Shown: positions 1 through 9,480, counted from the stretch's first letter. The stretch: 22,035 bases of DNA from Jimgerdemannia flammicorona (GCA_003990745.1 RBNI01001524.1:1-22035), one strand, 5' to 3'. A program made the numbers and translations. The notes: generated by a model not told the origin, from the sequence alone.

Positions 1-427
1 GATAAAAAATACATTTATGACCTAAGCTTTCAATAACTTCTTGAACAAATGGCTTTTGTGCTTGAAAATCTTCTTGAAGATATAGAATTTGTACAGCACA
101 ACAATCTTCTGTCTTGCATTTTTCCTTTCATTTTCTTCTTAAATCTTTTCTCCAAAGATTTCTTTCTTCAAGTACTTTTTTCAAGCCCTTTGCTTTACCA
201 CGCAGATTAACAATTTTATATTTTAATGGAAATACTATTTCTTGAGTAATATTGTTAAACTTTGTAGTCCTCATAAGTGGCTGTTTTCCACCAGATCCAA
301 GATTCATCTTATGAGCAAATAATGCATCTGGTGTATATATTGAATGTCCTTGACTATGATCAAATGCAAATACTGCTATGCAGTTTGGATAAATAGTGTT
401 GAAAATTGGAATAGCAATATTTTTAAT

Positions 428-506
428 CTAATAATATAATATTAATTTATATTGTAAGTTTTGTTTAGTTTTAATCTATTTACTAAATCATTATAAATAT
501 ATATAC
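428..506 (-). other. Spliceosomal intron in the DDE transposase gene
   Basis: On the minus strand the upstream exon ends GATCAG and the intron reads GTATAT...TTATTAG. The downstream exon resumes with ATTAAAAAT in phase 0. Splicing joins ...GNDLIDQ to IKNIAIPIF, restoring continuity between the first- and second-Asp blocks. Reading through gives stops at once. The 79-nt length and the AT-rich interior fit a fungal intron. Inferred from frame and splice consensus only. Confidence 0.7.
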
Positions 507-1388
507 CTGATCTATTAAATCATTTCCAGTCCAATAACCTTTCTTAGCTTTTCTAATTTCAAGTAGACAACAAGCTTCTCTTGGAGGCTTTGGAATCTTC
601 ATATCTTTATATTGTTCTTCAGATATAGCCAGTCTTCCAACAGTATTTAGTAGAAAATCACTAACTATTATACTAGCACCTCTACTTTTTTTTCTTAGAG
701 AAAATTGTCCTTTTGGTCCCCATCCAAAGTTTAGATTATCATTAGCATTAAAAGTAGCCTCATCATGTGTCACTAAAATATATTGTTATCCAAGAGGAAT
801 ATTATGTTGCAATGGTTGAAAATCTTTATCATATTGAACCATAAATAGTTTCCAGTCAGCCATCTGCTTCAAAAATTGTTCACAAGATACTTTAACATCA
901 TTTCTTTCATGACCATCAACATAAAGTCCTTTTCTGCGCCTACTGTAAGTATAACCCATCTTCAGCATCCATCTTCTTGCTGTATCTTTATGAATTTTTA
1001 TAGATTCTGCTAATATTGAAGAAATCTCTTTTAAATGTTCTTTAAGAGACCTTGGAGTAGCAGTAAACTTATTATTTTCTAAATAAGTTTTAACTGCAAG
1101 TTTGATATTTTTATCTTCAAGAAGACTTTTCTTCTTAGTATGTCTTCCTTGCTGAGAAATAAGAAGAGTTCTATTATCAATCCAATTCTGTGTCCATCTT
1201 CTTAAAAGTTTTACATAGTATGAGCCTTTGTTGATACTCTCTGCAATTAGTTGACTAGCTTGAGAAGCACCTCTATTATTATTTCTAAATATCATATATT
1301 GATATATATGATGATATTTTAGAATATAATTTAGAGATAGAGTCTCTAAACCTTTTATGTAAGCTTTAAGTATAGTAATGTGAGATTT

Positions 1389-1640
1389 CTAACTACTATC
1401 AGCTTCTTTATCTTCATTTTCATATTCATCTTCATCTTCTTCATCTTCATCTTCATCTTCAGTTTCATCTTTATCTATATTCTCAACTTCATCTATATCT
1501 TCATTTTCATCTTCATCTTCTTCTTCATCTTCTTCTCTCTCATTATCTTCTTCTTCATTATCTCCTCTCTCATTATCTTCTTCCTCATAATCTTCTTCAT
1601 CTTCATCTTTATCTTCTCTATTATCTATATATATAATAAT
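1389..1640 (-). repeat. (GAA/GAT)n microsatellite encoding an acidic tract of the transposase
   Basis: The minus strand is an imperfect run of GAA, GAT and GAG codons giving about 75 mostly Asp/Glu residues with a few Asn, Tyr and Arg. It is in the same frame as the downstream helix-turn-helix region (both in the frame of the ATG at 1295) and ends at a TAG (1391-1389), probably a former CAG. The plus-strand reading (Phe/Ile-rich) is its antisense and not a gene. The tract could be a real acidic linker of the protein or a slippage expansion within it. Confidence 0.65.
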
Positions 1641-1800
1641 TATAATTATAATTAATATATATTATTAATATTATTAATATTTATATAATAATATTTATCT
1701 ATAATATCTTCCTCAAGTATACTTTTTTGATGTCTTAGAACTTTTAAGTGCTGATTTTGTTTAGGTAGTTTTGGCATTTTGTTGTAACTAACATATAAAT

Positions 1801-2130
1801 TTAATAATTTAGATAGATATAGGAGAAAGTTAGAATAGATAATACAGGATAGAATAGATGAGATAGAACAGAAAGATAGGATAAAATAGATAAGACAGAA
1901 TAAAATAGAGAATAGGCAAGATAAGATAAGATAGACAAGACAATAGATAAGATACAGCTTAGCATATCTGGTTGCCCCAGAGGAGCAGAAGAGGAGAGGA
2001 GACAAGTGAGAAGCAATCGAGGTTGGTGTGCATGAGGTGGTATTGGGTGGTTTTGAAGTAGTGGCAGACAGAATAGACAGAATAAGATAGATGAGATAGG
2101 ACAGGATAGATGAGATAGAATATATAAATA
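1801..2130 (+). repeat. Purine-rich GATAG/GATGAG-like degenerate simple repeat
   Basis: The plus strand is dominated by variants of AGATAGG, AGATGAG, AGACAG and ATAGAAT over about 330 bases, making a near-homopurine strand. It is broken at about 1952-2060 by a more complex stretch (tctggttgccccagagg and following). I see no supported gene here; minus-strand readings are Leu/Ser-rich repeat translations. From 2130 to 2270 the sequence is AT-rich and I find nothing in it. Confidence 0.6.
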
Positions 2131-3505
2131 TTTCTATATTTATTTAATAGAAAAAAAATACATATTACATATCTTGGTTTTGTAAGATATCAAGAAGATT
2201 GTTGACAATTTTGACAGATGAAGAACAATCTTATAGCTGAGTTAGAAATAAAATATAGACATCATAAACCTGCACCATTTGGGCACACTATTTGGAGATC
2301 ATGAGCCCAAACAGTGTTTGGCCTTAAATTGATTACCAAAATTGTTCCCCTTTACCAAATTCCCCTTCAAGCCAGCCAGTTTCACAATTTTAGCCTGCAA
2401 GATCCCAAATGGTGTTTGGCCTTAAATCCATTACCAAAATTATTCCACTTTGCCAAATTCCTCTTCAAGCTAGCCAGTTTCACAATTTAGGCCTTAAATC
2501 AATAGAGAACTTAGTGAAGGGGAACTCGGCAAGATCAGTGAAAGGGAACTCTACAAGATCAGTGAATCTTCATAAAGCTTCACTATTTGGGCACACCATT
2601 TGGGAATCATGTGCCCAAATAGTGTTTAGCCTTAAATCGATTACCAAAATTATTCCCCTTTGCCGAATTCTTCTTCAAGCCAGCCAGTTTCACAATTTTG
2701 GCCTGCAAGATTCCAAATGGTATTTGGCCTTAAATCTATTACCAAAATTGTTCCCCTTTGCCAAATTCCCCTTCAAGCCAGCCAGTTTCACAATTTAGGC
2801 CTTAAATCGATAGAGAACTTGGTGAAGGGGAACTCGGCAAGATCAGTGAAAGGGAACTCTATAAGATCAGTGAACCTTCATAAAGCTTTACTATTTGGGT
2901 ACACCATTTAGAGATCATGCACCCAAATAGTATTTGGTCTTAAATCAATTATCAAAATTATTCTCCTTTGCCAAATTCCCCTTCAAGTCAGCCAGTTTCA
3001 TAATTTTGGCCTTAAATCAATAAAGAACTTGGTGAAGGAGAACTTGATAAGACTAGTGAACCTGCACCATTTGGACATACCATTTGGAGATTATACATCC
3101 AAATGGTGTTTGGTCTTAAATCGATTACTCATTTATCGAATTCTCCTTCAAGCCAGTCAGTTTCACATTTTTGGCCTTAAATTGATTACCAAAATTGGTC
3201 CCCTTTGCCAAATTCCCCTTCAAGCCAGCCAGTTTTACAATTTTGACCTTAAATCGATTACCAAAATTGGTCCCCTTTACCGAATTCTCCTTCAAGTCAG
3301 CCAGTTTCACAATTTTGACCTGCAAGATCCCAAATGGTATTTGGCCTTAAATCTATTACCAAAATTGTTCCCCTTTGCTGAATTCCCCTTCAAGCCAGTC
3401 AGTTTCACAATTTAGGCCTTAAATTGATAGAGAACTTAGTGAAGGGGAACTTGGCAAGATCAGTGAAAGGGAACTCTACAAGATTAGTGAACCTTCATGA
3501 AGCTT

Positions 3506-3549
3506 CACTATTTGGGTGCACTATTTGGAGATCATGCACCCAAACAGTG
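3506..3549 (+). repeat. Satellite hairpin at the retroelement insertion point
   Basis: CACTATTTGGGTGCA is followed after a 14-base loop by TGCACCCAAACAGTG, a 15-bp stem with one G-T wobble. Related, variably decayed hairpins occur near 2275-2315, 2580-2624, 2889-2932, 3065-3108, 14517-14561, 14928-14970 and 15624-15663. The last five bases of this copy (CAGTG) are the left target duplication of the Ty3 element. Confidence 0.75.
3545..3549 (+). other. Left target-site duplication (CAGTG)
   Basis: It immediately precedes LTR base 3550 and matches the right-hand CAGTA at 14179-14183 in four of five bases. Removing the element and one duplicate restores the satellite junction ...CCCAAACAGTGTTTGGCC seen elsewhere in the array. 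Confidence 0.85.
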
Positions 3550-5601
3550 TGTAAGAGGGTTGCTTTTTAGGGTAACTGTTATGTAGTTCTGGAAGGGTTT
3601 TCTAGAAGTTCTGGAAGACCGTTTTCTTATGGTCAAGATCAATTTCATATGGAGTATATCCTCTACACTTATTGATTTCAAGATCGGGTTGACGTCTCAA
3701 CCAAAGTTCTTTTTCGGACTTGTTCTGGATGTTCAGGATTTTCCATATTTCAGGAAGTTCAAGAGACTAAGACCAGCTTGGTTGAATTGGCGTATCACTG
3801 CAGACAATACCCAATTAGGAAATTTCATGATGGGGTTAGGAGTGGGACCTAATGGGGAGCAGATTTACTTAAGAGTGGTTTGTGGGTTATTAAATAGGTT
3901 TATTTACTATTTATGATATTGCTATACTAGGAGTAGTTGTGTGAAGGGATATTGGAGAAGTGCTCAGGAGTTGTGTTTGGATTGTTCAGGTCTGAGATTC
4001 TGAGGTCTGGGGGAGGGGGTATTTATACTAGTGAGGGGCTATCTGGACTATGCTAGATATGGATATAGCACTAAGTGCTTTGCTGAGTTGGAATGCAGTT
4101 ACATAGTACAAGTGTGATCTGACATATCAAGAGATCGTCTGACTGCTGAGTCAGTTCACAGTCACATCGTATAAGGCTAATCTAACTATACTATGACTGC
4201 TAATCTATTTATAGATTTACACGCTGTCTGGGTAGTCTTCGATGACATCACTATCGATTGCATCATCTCTGAAGAAGTAGTCATTTAGGAAGAGTGGTTT
4301 GCGGATTACTTCTCCTTGTTGGCTGAGGTAATAATATATTGGAACTTCATCTCCATCCTACAGGATAGCATTGTCTGTTTCATATGCTGGATAAGGTATT
4401 GGTGGGCAAAGGAGGGGTGCATTGTCTTTGCTTTCATTAGATTTGCTGTCTGCATATCTTCTATAGGTTACAGCACTATGAGTCACGGGGTTGTAGTAAG
4501 CTGGCAGCTGTGGTTCATGTCACTTGTACTCAGGTGGTGGAGTTGTTGGCTCACTCTCGAGAGTTGTCTGGAGGTACAGGTTGTGTTCTCTGGTCTCTTC
4601 ATTATAGTTAAAGTAATCGGGGGTAAATATAGGTTGGTATTCATGCCAGTGATCATTGTCCCAATAAGTCTCATATGTGGTTATGAACTGTTGTAAGTCA
4701 TCAGCAAGGTTGGCAGTGTGATCAGGGTTAGTAGAGATCCTTGGCTTGAGGTCATATCAGCGTCAGAGGGATCATTATCTTCTGCTTCATCTTCATTGAA
4801 GTTGATTATATCGTAGATATCCTTCATAGCATATCCAACCTGGGGCATTTGCAGGATGTGGTCATCGGGGTGCAGGAAGGTTCTGTCAGTAGTCTGAACA
4901 TATTCAAGATACTTGTGGTTGAGTTCTTGTATTATGTCATCAATTTGGCCATAGGACAGGGTAGTAATCATTTTGCTGGTAGTAACTCGGAGGTGGGGAA
5001 TAAAGGTGTTATACTCATAGAAGAGTTCTTAGTATTTGCAGGCGATGAGCTTCTGGTGTTGAGACATCTGGGTAATGTCTGTATCATGGTAGTGCTTGAT
5101 CATATCTTCCAGGAGGCAGCCAATCTGGTAGTAGCTTGAGATTTGTCCGATCTGGTGGGCCTTGTTAAGCATGTTCAGGGCATTCCATCGGGCTTCCATG
5201 AAGTAGAGGGGTGCTAGGCTATGGATGTTCATGAGAGGCAGAGGGGGTGTGGCTCAGTTGACAATGGCATTCCAAATGTCAGCATGGATGCAGTTGTAGA
5301 TCTCGGTGGTCATGGTTGTGTGTTTGGAAGTTGTGGTTATTATTTGTTTTGGTTTTCTGTTTCAACGTGTCTCAGGGCTCAGTATATATGTATCTGTTCT
5401 TGATTGGTAAGATTCCGTTTGTGTGAACCTTGTGTTCCATGACTTCATATTGACTCAGCTTTGTGTGCTGTGACTTCTGTTTGACTTAGCTTCATGATCA
5501 CACAGATGATTTCCAGATTTGTTCAGAGGTTGCATGTGATTTCTGTGGCTTGTTAAGAGAGTGATGTGTGATTTCTATGGCTTGGAGATTGTGTGCTTAT
5601 A
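3550..5601 (-). repeat. 3' LTR of the Ty3 element
   Basis: 2,052 bp, aligned end to end with 12127-14178. In element sense U3 starts at 5601. It carries a TATATAT box (5389-5383) upstream of the U3 ORF, a TATAAATA box (4027-4020) and an AATAAA signal (3904-3899), and U5 ends at 3550. It differs from the 5' LTR mainly by transitions. It has its own lesions in the U3 ORF, including a TGA at 5256-5254 where the 5' LTR still has CGA. Confidence 0.95.
4217..5313 (-). pseudogene. U3-encoded ORF, 3' LTR copy (frameshifted)
   Basis: Counterpart of the ORF at 13891-12794, from ATG 5313 to TAA 4219-4217. It is one base shorter because of a single-base deletion near 4698 (AAGTCATCAGC against AAGTTCATCAGC). 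Stops include TGA 5256-5254, where the other LTR keeps CGA, and a TAA where the other copy has TGA, both explained by CGA. At the position of the 5' copy's TAG this copy keeps CAG. The two copies together show that the ancestral frame was open along most or all of its length. Confidence 0.6.
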
Positions 5602-5618
5602 ACTCTCCCCTTCTTAGC
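5602..5618 (-). other. Polypurine tract
   Basis: Minus strand GCTAAGAAGGGGAGAGT abuts the 3' LTR at 5601. An AAGAAGGGGAGAG run next to the LTR is the expected plus-strand primer for reverse transcription. Confidence 0.85.
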
Positions 5619-5717
5619 TTTCGACGTCCTTGTCGGGGTCTTCTAATTTTGTTCTAGTGTTGTTACACCATTTGGGAGATCAAAAGTCCAGTAAAGTCCA
5701 TTTTTTCAGAAAGTAGC

Positions 5718-5791
5718 ATACTCATAGTACAGTTGCCTAACATATTGGATTCATACATTAAAGGGTCGTGTGTTCAATGCCATGCACCGGA
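5718..5791 (+). pseudogene. tRNA-Met-like relic
   Basis: The order of tRNA landmarks is right. A box A-like TAGTACAGTTG (5725-5735) leads to ATTGGATTCATAC with anticodon CAT at 5752-5754. Then comes AAAGGGTCGTGTGTTCAATG with a box B-like GTTCAAT at 5772-5778. Spacing fits a tRNA without an intron. The acceptor stem does not pair and the D- and T-stems are poor, so it is not a working tRNA. It could be a degraded tRNA copy, a SINE head or chance. Confidence 0.35.
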
Positions 5792-6031
5792 AGTGATTCT
5801 GACGTTATTCACTGCTGGAGAATTTCCTCTAAGGAATCTTCTTAAATGTCTATGCCTCATTTCCCATCAGTGGTACAGGGAGAATAGGCTTGCTTTCAGT
5901 TTTGCTATTTTTCCAGAGAGTCAGTATTCTTTTGTTCTGTCTTGCTGAGTTCTTGATTAGGTTCATGATAATTATAGTATTCGGGAGGGTAATATATATT
6001 GTGTACTGATAGGTGCAGGAGTATTCAGTGT

Positions 6032-6200
6032 TCAGTTGTTCAAGGAATCGTATTTCTGAACTAAGTCGGTAGCATTCTGGAGATTGGTCTTGGGTTCCCA
6101 TGTTGCATCATGGATCGGATAACCTTTCCATTTGATGAGGTACTCAGGGTGGTTCTTGTGGCCATATTTGTTGAGAATTTATTCAACTTCGTATTCTTCC
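6032..6200 (-). pseudogene. Chromodomain at the integrase C-terminus
   Basis: EYEVE*ILNKYGHKNHPEYL and IKWKGYPIHDATWEPKTNL are the canonical chromodomain strands with aromatic residues (Y, W, W). NATDLVQKY is the closing helix. One TAA (6181-6179) replaces a probable Gln codon. The frame ends with TGA at 6034-6032. In chromoviruses this domain is linked to targeting of heterochromatin, which fits insertion into a satellite array. Confidence 0.9.
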
Positions 6201-6276
6201 TGGTCATTAATGATGACAGGTGTAGGTGGTTTTGTACTTCGGTTTGGGAATAGTTCATCATCATTATCATTGTATT

Positions 6277-7330
6277 ATTTAAGACATTGGACATTGAAGA
6301 CTGGGTGAATCTTAATGGTGTCTGGTAGCGCCAATTTGTAGGAGGTCAGAGAGACTTGTGAAATGACTTCAAATGGTCCAATGAACTTGCTGTTCAGCTT
6401 TATAGATGGTCTGTGCTTGAGGTTGTCAACACGGTATCCTCGAATGTCTAATAGAACTTTTTCTCCAATATCGAAGGTTTCTTCTTGGCAATGTTGGTTA
6501 ATATACTGTGACTGTTGTTCTTGAGCTCGCAATAAATTCTTAATTGCAATCTAGCTTAGATTATGCATTCGGAGTAAGCATTCTTCAACAGCTTCAACTG
6601 TAGAGAGTTCTTCAGTAGTTCGGATGAGTGTCAGAGGAGTGTTTGGATTTTGTCCAGTATTGGTGAAGAATGGGGTCATTCCAAGAGAGGCTTGCTTGCT
6701 GTTGTTATAGGCAAACTCGACTGCAGTGAGGTGTTCATGCCAATCATCTTATTTGTATGAGACATAGTTTCTTAGCATTTGTTCCAGAGTTCAGTTCATT
6801 GGCTCAGTTTGGTCATCAGTTTCAGGGTGAAAGGCTGTAGATAGTACAAGTTTTGTTCCGAGGTGTGCATGGAGGGCTTTCCAAAAATGGCTGGTGAATT
6901 TCAGGTTTCAGTCACTGACAATGATCTTAGGAAGACCATGATAGTGGAAGATATTGTCAAACAAGAGTGTGGCTATGTCTGGTGCTGTTGCAGTAGTGGT
7001 GGTTGGTACAAAGTGAGCTTGTTTGCTGAGATAGTCCACAAAAACAACAATTGCATCTTTCCTGTTCTTGGTTTGGGGTAGTTGTACAATGAAGTCTATA
7101 GAGATTTGTTCCCAATTAGCAGATGGTACTGGGATAGGGTGGAGTAGGCCAGGTTTTGCTAGTGTTGAGGACTTGTTGCATTGGTAGGCATCACAGGAAG
7201 TGATATAGGTCTTTAGCTGATCTGCCATGCGGGGCCAATAGAAGTTTCAGGAAATAACTTCATAGCATTTATCAAATTCTAAGTGTCCAGCTATAGGGGC
7301 ATCATGACATTCGAATAGGATAGTCCTTCA
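6277..7330 (-). pseudogene. Integrase with HHCC finger, DDE core and GPY/F-type module
   Basis: Inserts cDNA into the genome. The zinc-binding part is ECHDAPIAGHLEFDK followed by SCDAYQC. The first catalytic Asp is in ISIDFIVQLP (7096), the second in IIVSD near 6911 and the Glu in [13 protein letters not shown] near 6800. The C-terminal module contains LNSKFIGPFEVI and ends IHPVFNVQCLK at 6278. Stops follow VIS, IVSD, PMN and SYK. The chromodomain follows. Confidence 0.9.
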
Positions 7331-7539
7331 GAGGTCTCGGTTGTTTGGAACATACAATCTGTCCTTGTAGTAGATAGTATTGTCCTTGAGTTAGTATTGA
7401 TTGTACTAGGTATGCTTATCAGCATCATCACTGTCCAGGATTTCTCAGAGTGCTTGAGCTTCTTTATCATCAGCACATGCTGTGATAATTTGTTCCATGA
7501 TAGAGTTTGTAACCAGGGTGAGAGTTTGGATAACTTCAT

Positions 7540-8010
7540 CAATGGGTGGTCTGGAGATTGCATCGGCAACAATGTTTTCTTTGCCAGGGCAGTACTGGAT
7601 TTCATAGTCAAAGTTGGTGAGGACTTTCATCCATCTGGCTTGCTTTCGAGAAAGGGTAGCCTGGGTCTTGATGTTGACTAATGACTTGTGGTCAGTTAAT
7701 ACAGTAAAGTGTACTCCTTCTAGGTATGGTTGCCATTTGATCAGAGTATCTATGATGGCTAACATTTCCTTCTCGTGAGTTGCATAGTTGATTTCAGCAT
7801 CATTGAACTTGTGGGAGTGATAGGCCACAGGGTGTCCTTCTTGCATGAGTACTGCTCCAAGAGCTAGGTCAGAGGCATCAGTGGTAACTTCATATGATAG
7901 GGCAGGATTTGCCACTTGAAGTACTGGAGTGGTTATCAAGGCATCCTTCAGTGCTTGGAAGGCAGTATCTTGTTCGGGTCCCTAATTTGCAAGATTGTTG
8001 AAGTCTTTCT
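7540..8010 (-). pseudogene. RNase H domain
   Basis: Removes the RNA strand of the RNA-DNA hybrid. The palm connector reads AFQALKDALITTPVLQ. The catalytic acidic residues are visible as TTDASDLALGAVL (Asp), THEKEMLAI (Glu) and VLTDHKSLV (Asp). It ends with PGKENIVADAISRPP, the usual close of this domain in Ty3/gypsy elements. A TAG lies in LAN*GPE, probably from CAG. Confidence 0.9.
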
Positions 8011-8039
8011 CTTGTTTCATAGTCCAGGGTTGTTCTTCT

Positions 8040-8830
8040 TTCTTGCTGTGCTTGGTCATTTGGGTAAGGGCAGTGGCGATTTTGGCGAAGTTGGCAACAA
8101 ATCGTCTGTAATAGTTTGCTAATCCCAGGAATGACTGGAGGTCTTTCAGCTTCTTGGGTCTGGGTCAATCTTTGATTGTGGAGATTTTGCTGGGGTCTAC
8201 TTTGATTCTATTTAGCGTGATAATGTGTCCAAGGAATTGAATTTCTTTCAGGAGAAATTCGCACTTGCTGAGTTTTGTGAAGAGTCTGTTCTCTCGGAGT
8301 TTCAGTAGTACTAGCTCAAGGTGTTTAAGATGTTCCTCCAGGGTTTTGCTGAAGACTAGAATATTGTCAATATAGACAATAACAAATTTGTCCAAGTATG
8401 GGTGCAGGATGGTATTCATCAGTGTCTGGAAGGTTGCAGGAGCATTAGTTAAGCCAAAGGACATAACCAAAAATTCAAAGTGTCTATAGCGAGTTCAGAA
8501 GGCTGTCTTATAGATGTCTTCTTCTTTCATAGCAATTTGCCAGTAACCATTTCACAGGTCAAAGGAGCTCATGAATTGTGGGTTGGTAAGCCTATCAAAT
8601 ATTTCATCAATTCTGGGTAGTGGGCAACAGTTCTTGATGGTCTGTTCGTTAAGGTCATGGTAGTCAATATACATTCATAGGTCTTCTCCTTTCTTGACAA
8701 CAAAGAGGACTGGTGCACCATAAGGTGATACACTGGGTCTAATGAATCCTTGTTCTAGGAGTTCATCAATTTCTTTCTTGAGTGCATCAATTTCTCTCAG
8801 AGACATGTGGTAGATTGACTTGAAGGCTGG
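8040..8830 (-). pseudogene. Ty3/gypsy reverse transcriptase
   Basis: Copies the element RNA into cDNA. Blocks in order: [121 protein letters not shown] and [16 protein letters not shown]. The usual YIDD reads YIDN at 8374-8363. GAC-GAT to GAC-AAT is one CpG transition and should abolish activity. The thumb region continues as [15 protein letters not shown] near 8110. Confidence 0.93.
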
Positions 8831-9159
8831 CTTAGCATCTGGAATAGTCTTGATAGCATAGTCTACTGCTCGTTTGGGAGGTAGGCCTTTTGGGAGTTTT
8901 TTCGGGAATATGTCTCAGAATTTCTGGAGTAGTGGTCTGACATGGCTGTCAACTCTGGAAAAGTCTTCTTCAGAGTTCTCAGGTTCTCCTTTGGATGGGC
9001 AGATGGAGATAGCAAAGAGAGAGCATTTCTTGGCCAATTTCTTGAGTTATAGCTTGTTGATGTGAGTGATCTTTGGTCCAGGGTCACTAGAGTTGAGTGG
9101 GTCCTTTTTGCCTTGCAGTTTGAAGTTGTGGCATCCTTTCTTGATGGTTAGAGAATGGT

Positions 9160-9480
9160 TTACCCAATCAATCATAGGGTTCTCTTGTTTTAACCATGGA
9201 GTTTCAAGGATGATTTCATTGTCAGGGAGTGGTACAATTTGAAAGGTAACATGTACTCGATAGTCACTGATTCAGAAGGGTAGGTTGCGGACTTCCTTGC
9301 TAATAATATGTGAGGTTCCATCAGCTGTAGCAACTGCTTGAGTTTGTTGCACCAGAGAGGTGAAGACCTTGAGTCTGTTGGCTGTTTCTTCATTGATGAA
9401 GTTGCCTGAGGCACCACTATCTATCATGATCTTGACAGGTGCCCAGTTGACAAAAGCTTTAAGTGTAAGCAGTTTGTCTG
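9160..9480 (-). pseudogene. Retropepsin-type aspartic protease
   Basis: Cleaves the polyprotein during particle maturation. The catalytic motif is KIMIDSGASGNFI, with the active Asp at 9421. Then come ANRLKVF, a flap-like stretch (VATADGTSHIISKEV) and the late hydrophobic motif EIILETPWLKQENPMIDW (about 9215-9165), which matches the GxxWL...IDW signature of Ty3/gypsy proteases. One stop follows RNLPF (Arg expected, CGA to TGA). Confidence 0.85.

Larger units (their letters stand above)
1..1777 (-). pseudogene. Decayed DDE transposase gene (fungal IS630/Tc1-mariner-like), 3' end off the window
   Basis: This is a cut-and-paste transposase acting on its own element's ends in the nucleus. The best start is the ATG at 1777 (MPKLPKQNQHLK). 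It is followed by an AT-rich stretch, an acidic tract (about 1640-1392), a helix-turn-helix-like region (about 1295-950) and KGLYVDGHERNDV near 930. The catalytic core follows: first Asp in VTHDEATFNAND (about 776-741), second Asp in AFDHSQGHS (about 370). The glutamate is beyond position 1. In-frame stops are TAG at 1391-1389, TAA at 788-786 and TGA at 130-128. The 1777 segment is out of frame with the acidic tract, so an indel or a missed intron lies at 1620-1700. Joining the blocks across one 79-nt intron gives the expected order. The DDE call is firm from the motifs; the subfamily is from memory of similar fungal proteins. Composition is far more AT-rich than the elements to its right. Confidence 0.8.
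2270..3549 (+). repeat. Satellite array, left half (about 308-bp higher-order unit)
   Basis: Degenerate tandem repeats. The landmark TTTGGCC/TTTAGCC/TTTGGTC after the hairpin falls at 2317, 2625 and 2933, giving a 308-bp spacing twice. Inside each unit a sub-unit recurs 98 bp later (2415, 2723). Sub-units contain CTTAAATCGATTACCAAAAT, GAATTCCCCTTCAAGCCAG and AGCCAGTTTCACAATTTTGG. Each unit also holds an inverted, diverged copy of part of itself (TGAAGGGGAACTCGGCA against TGCCGAATTCCCCTTCA) and a hairpin. The array stops at 3549, where the Ty3 element is inserted, and resumes at 14179. Open frames here are translations of the repeat, not genes. Confidence 0.9.
5602..6031 (-). other. Region between pol and the 3' LTR
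   Basis: About 430 bases between the chromodomain stop and the 3' LTR. It holds the polypurine tract at its left edge, a tRNA-Met-like relic on the plus strand (about 5718-5791) and a short stretch resembling the satellite hairpin (5665-5682). I see no supported coding sequence. Confidence 0.6.

Noticed and set aside
1380..1655. Plus-strand Phe/Ile-rich frame resembling a membrane protein
   Set aside because: It is the reverse strand of the GAA/GAT microsatellite that encodes the acidic tract of the transposase.
2270..3549. CRISPR-like array of repeats and spacers
   Set aside because: Repeats are long, contiguous and degenerate with no unique spacers, and the surroundings are eukaryotic transposons.
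4849..5139. Plus-strand open frames in the LTRs (4849-5139 and its counterpart 13427-13717)
   Set aside because: They are antisense to the U3 ORF. The sense frame is far longer, ends at a conserved stop, and has promoter-like context and lesions of explainable origin.
5733..5948. 71-codon plus-strand frame in the pol-LTR gap
   Set aside because: It overlaps the tRNA-like relic, has no recognisable motif and is antisense to the element; nothing supports it as a gene.
8363..8374. YIDN as a novel reverse transcriptase active site
   Set aside because: Explained by one CpG transition in a gene with about thirty stops.
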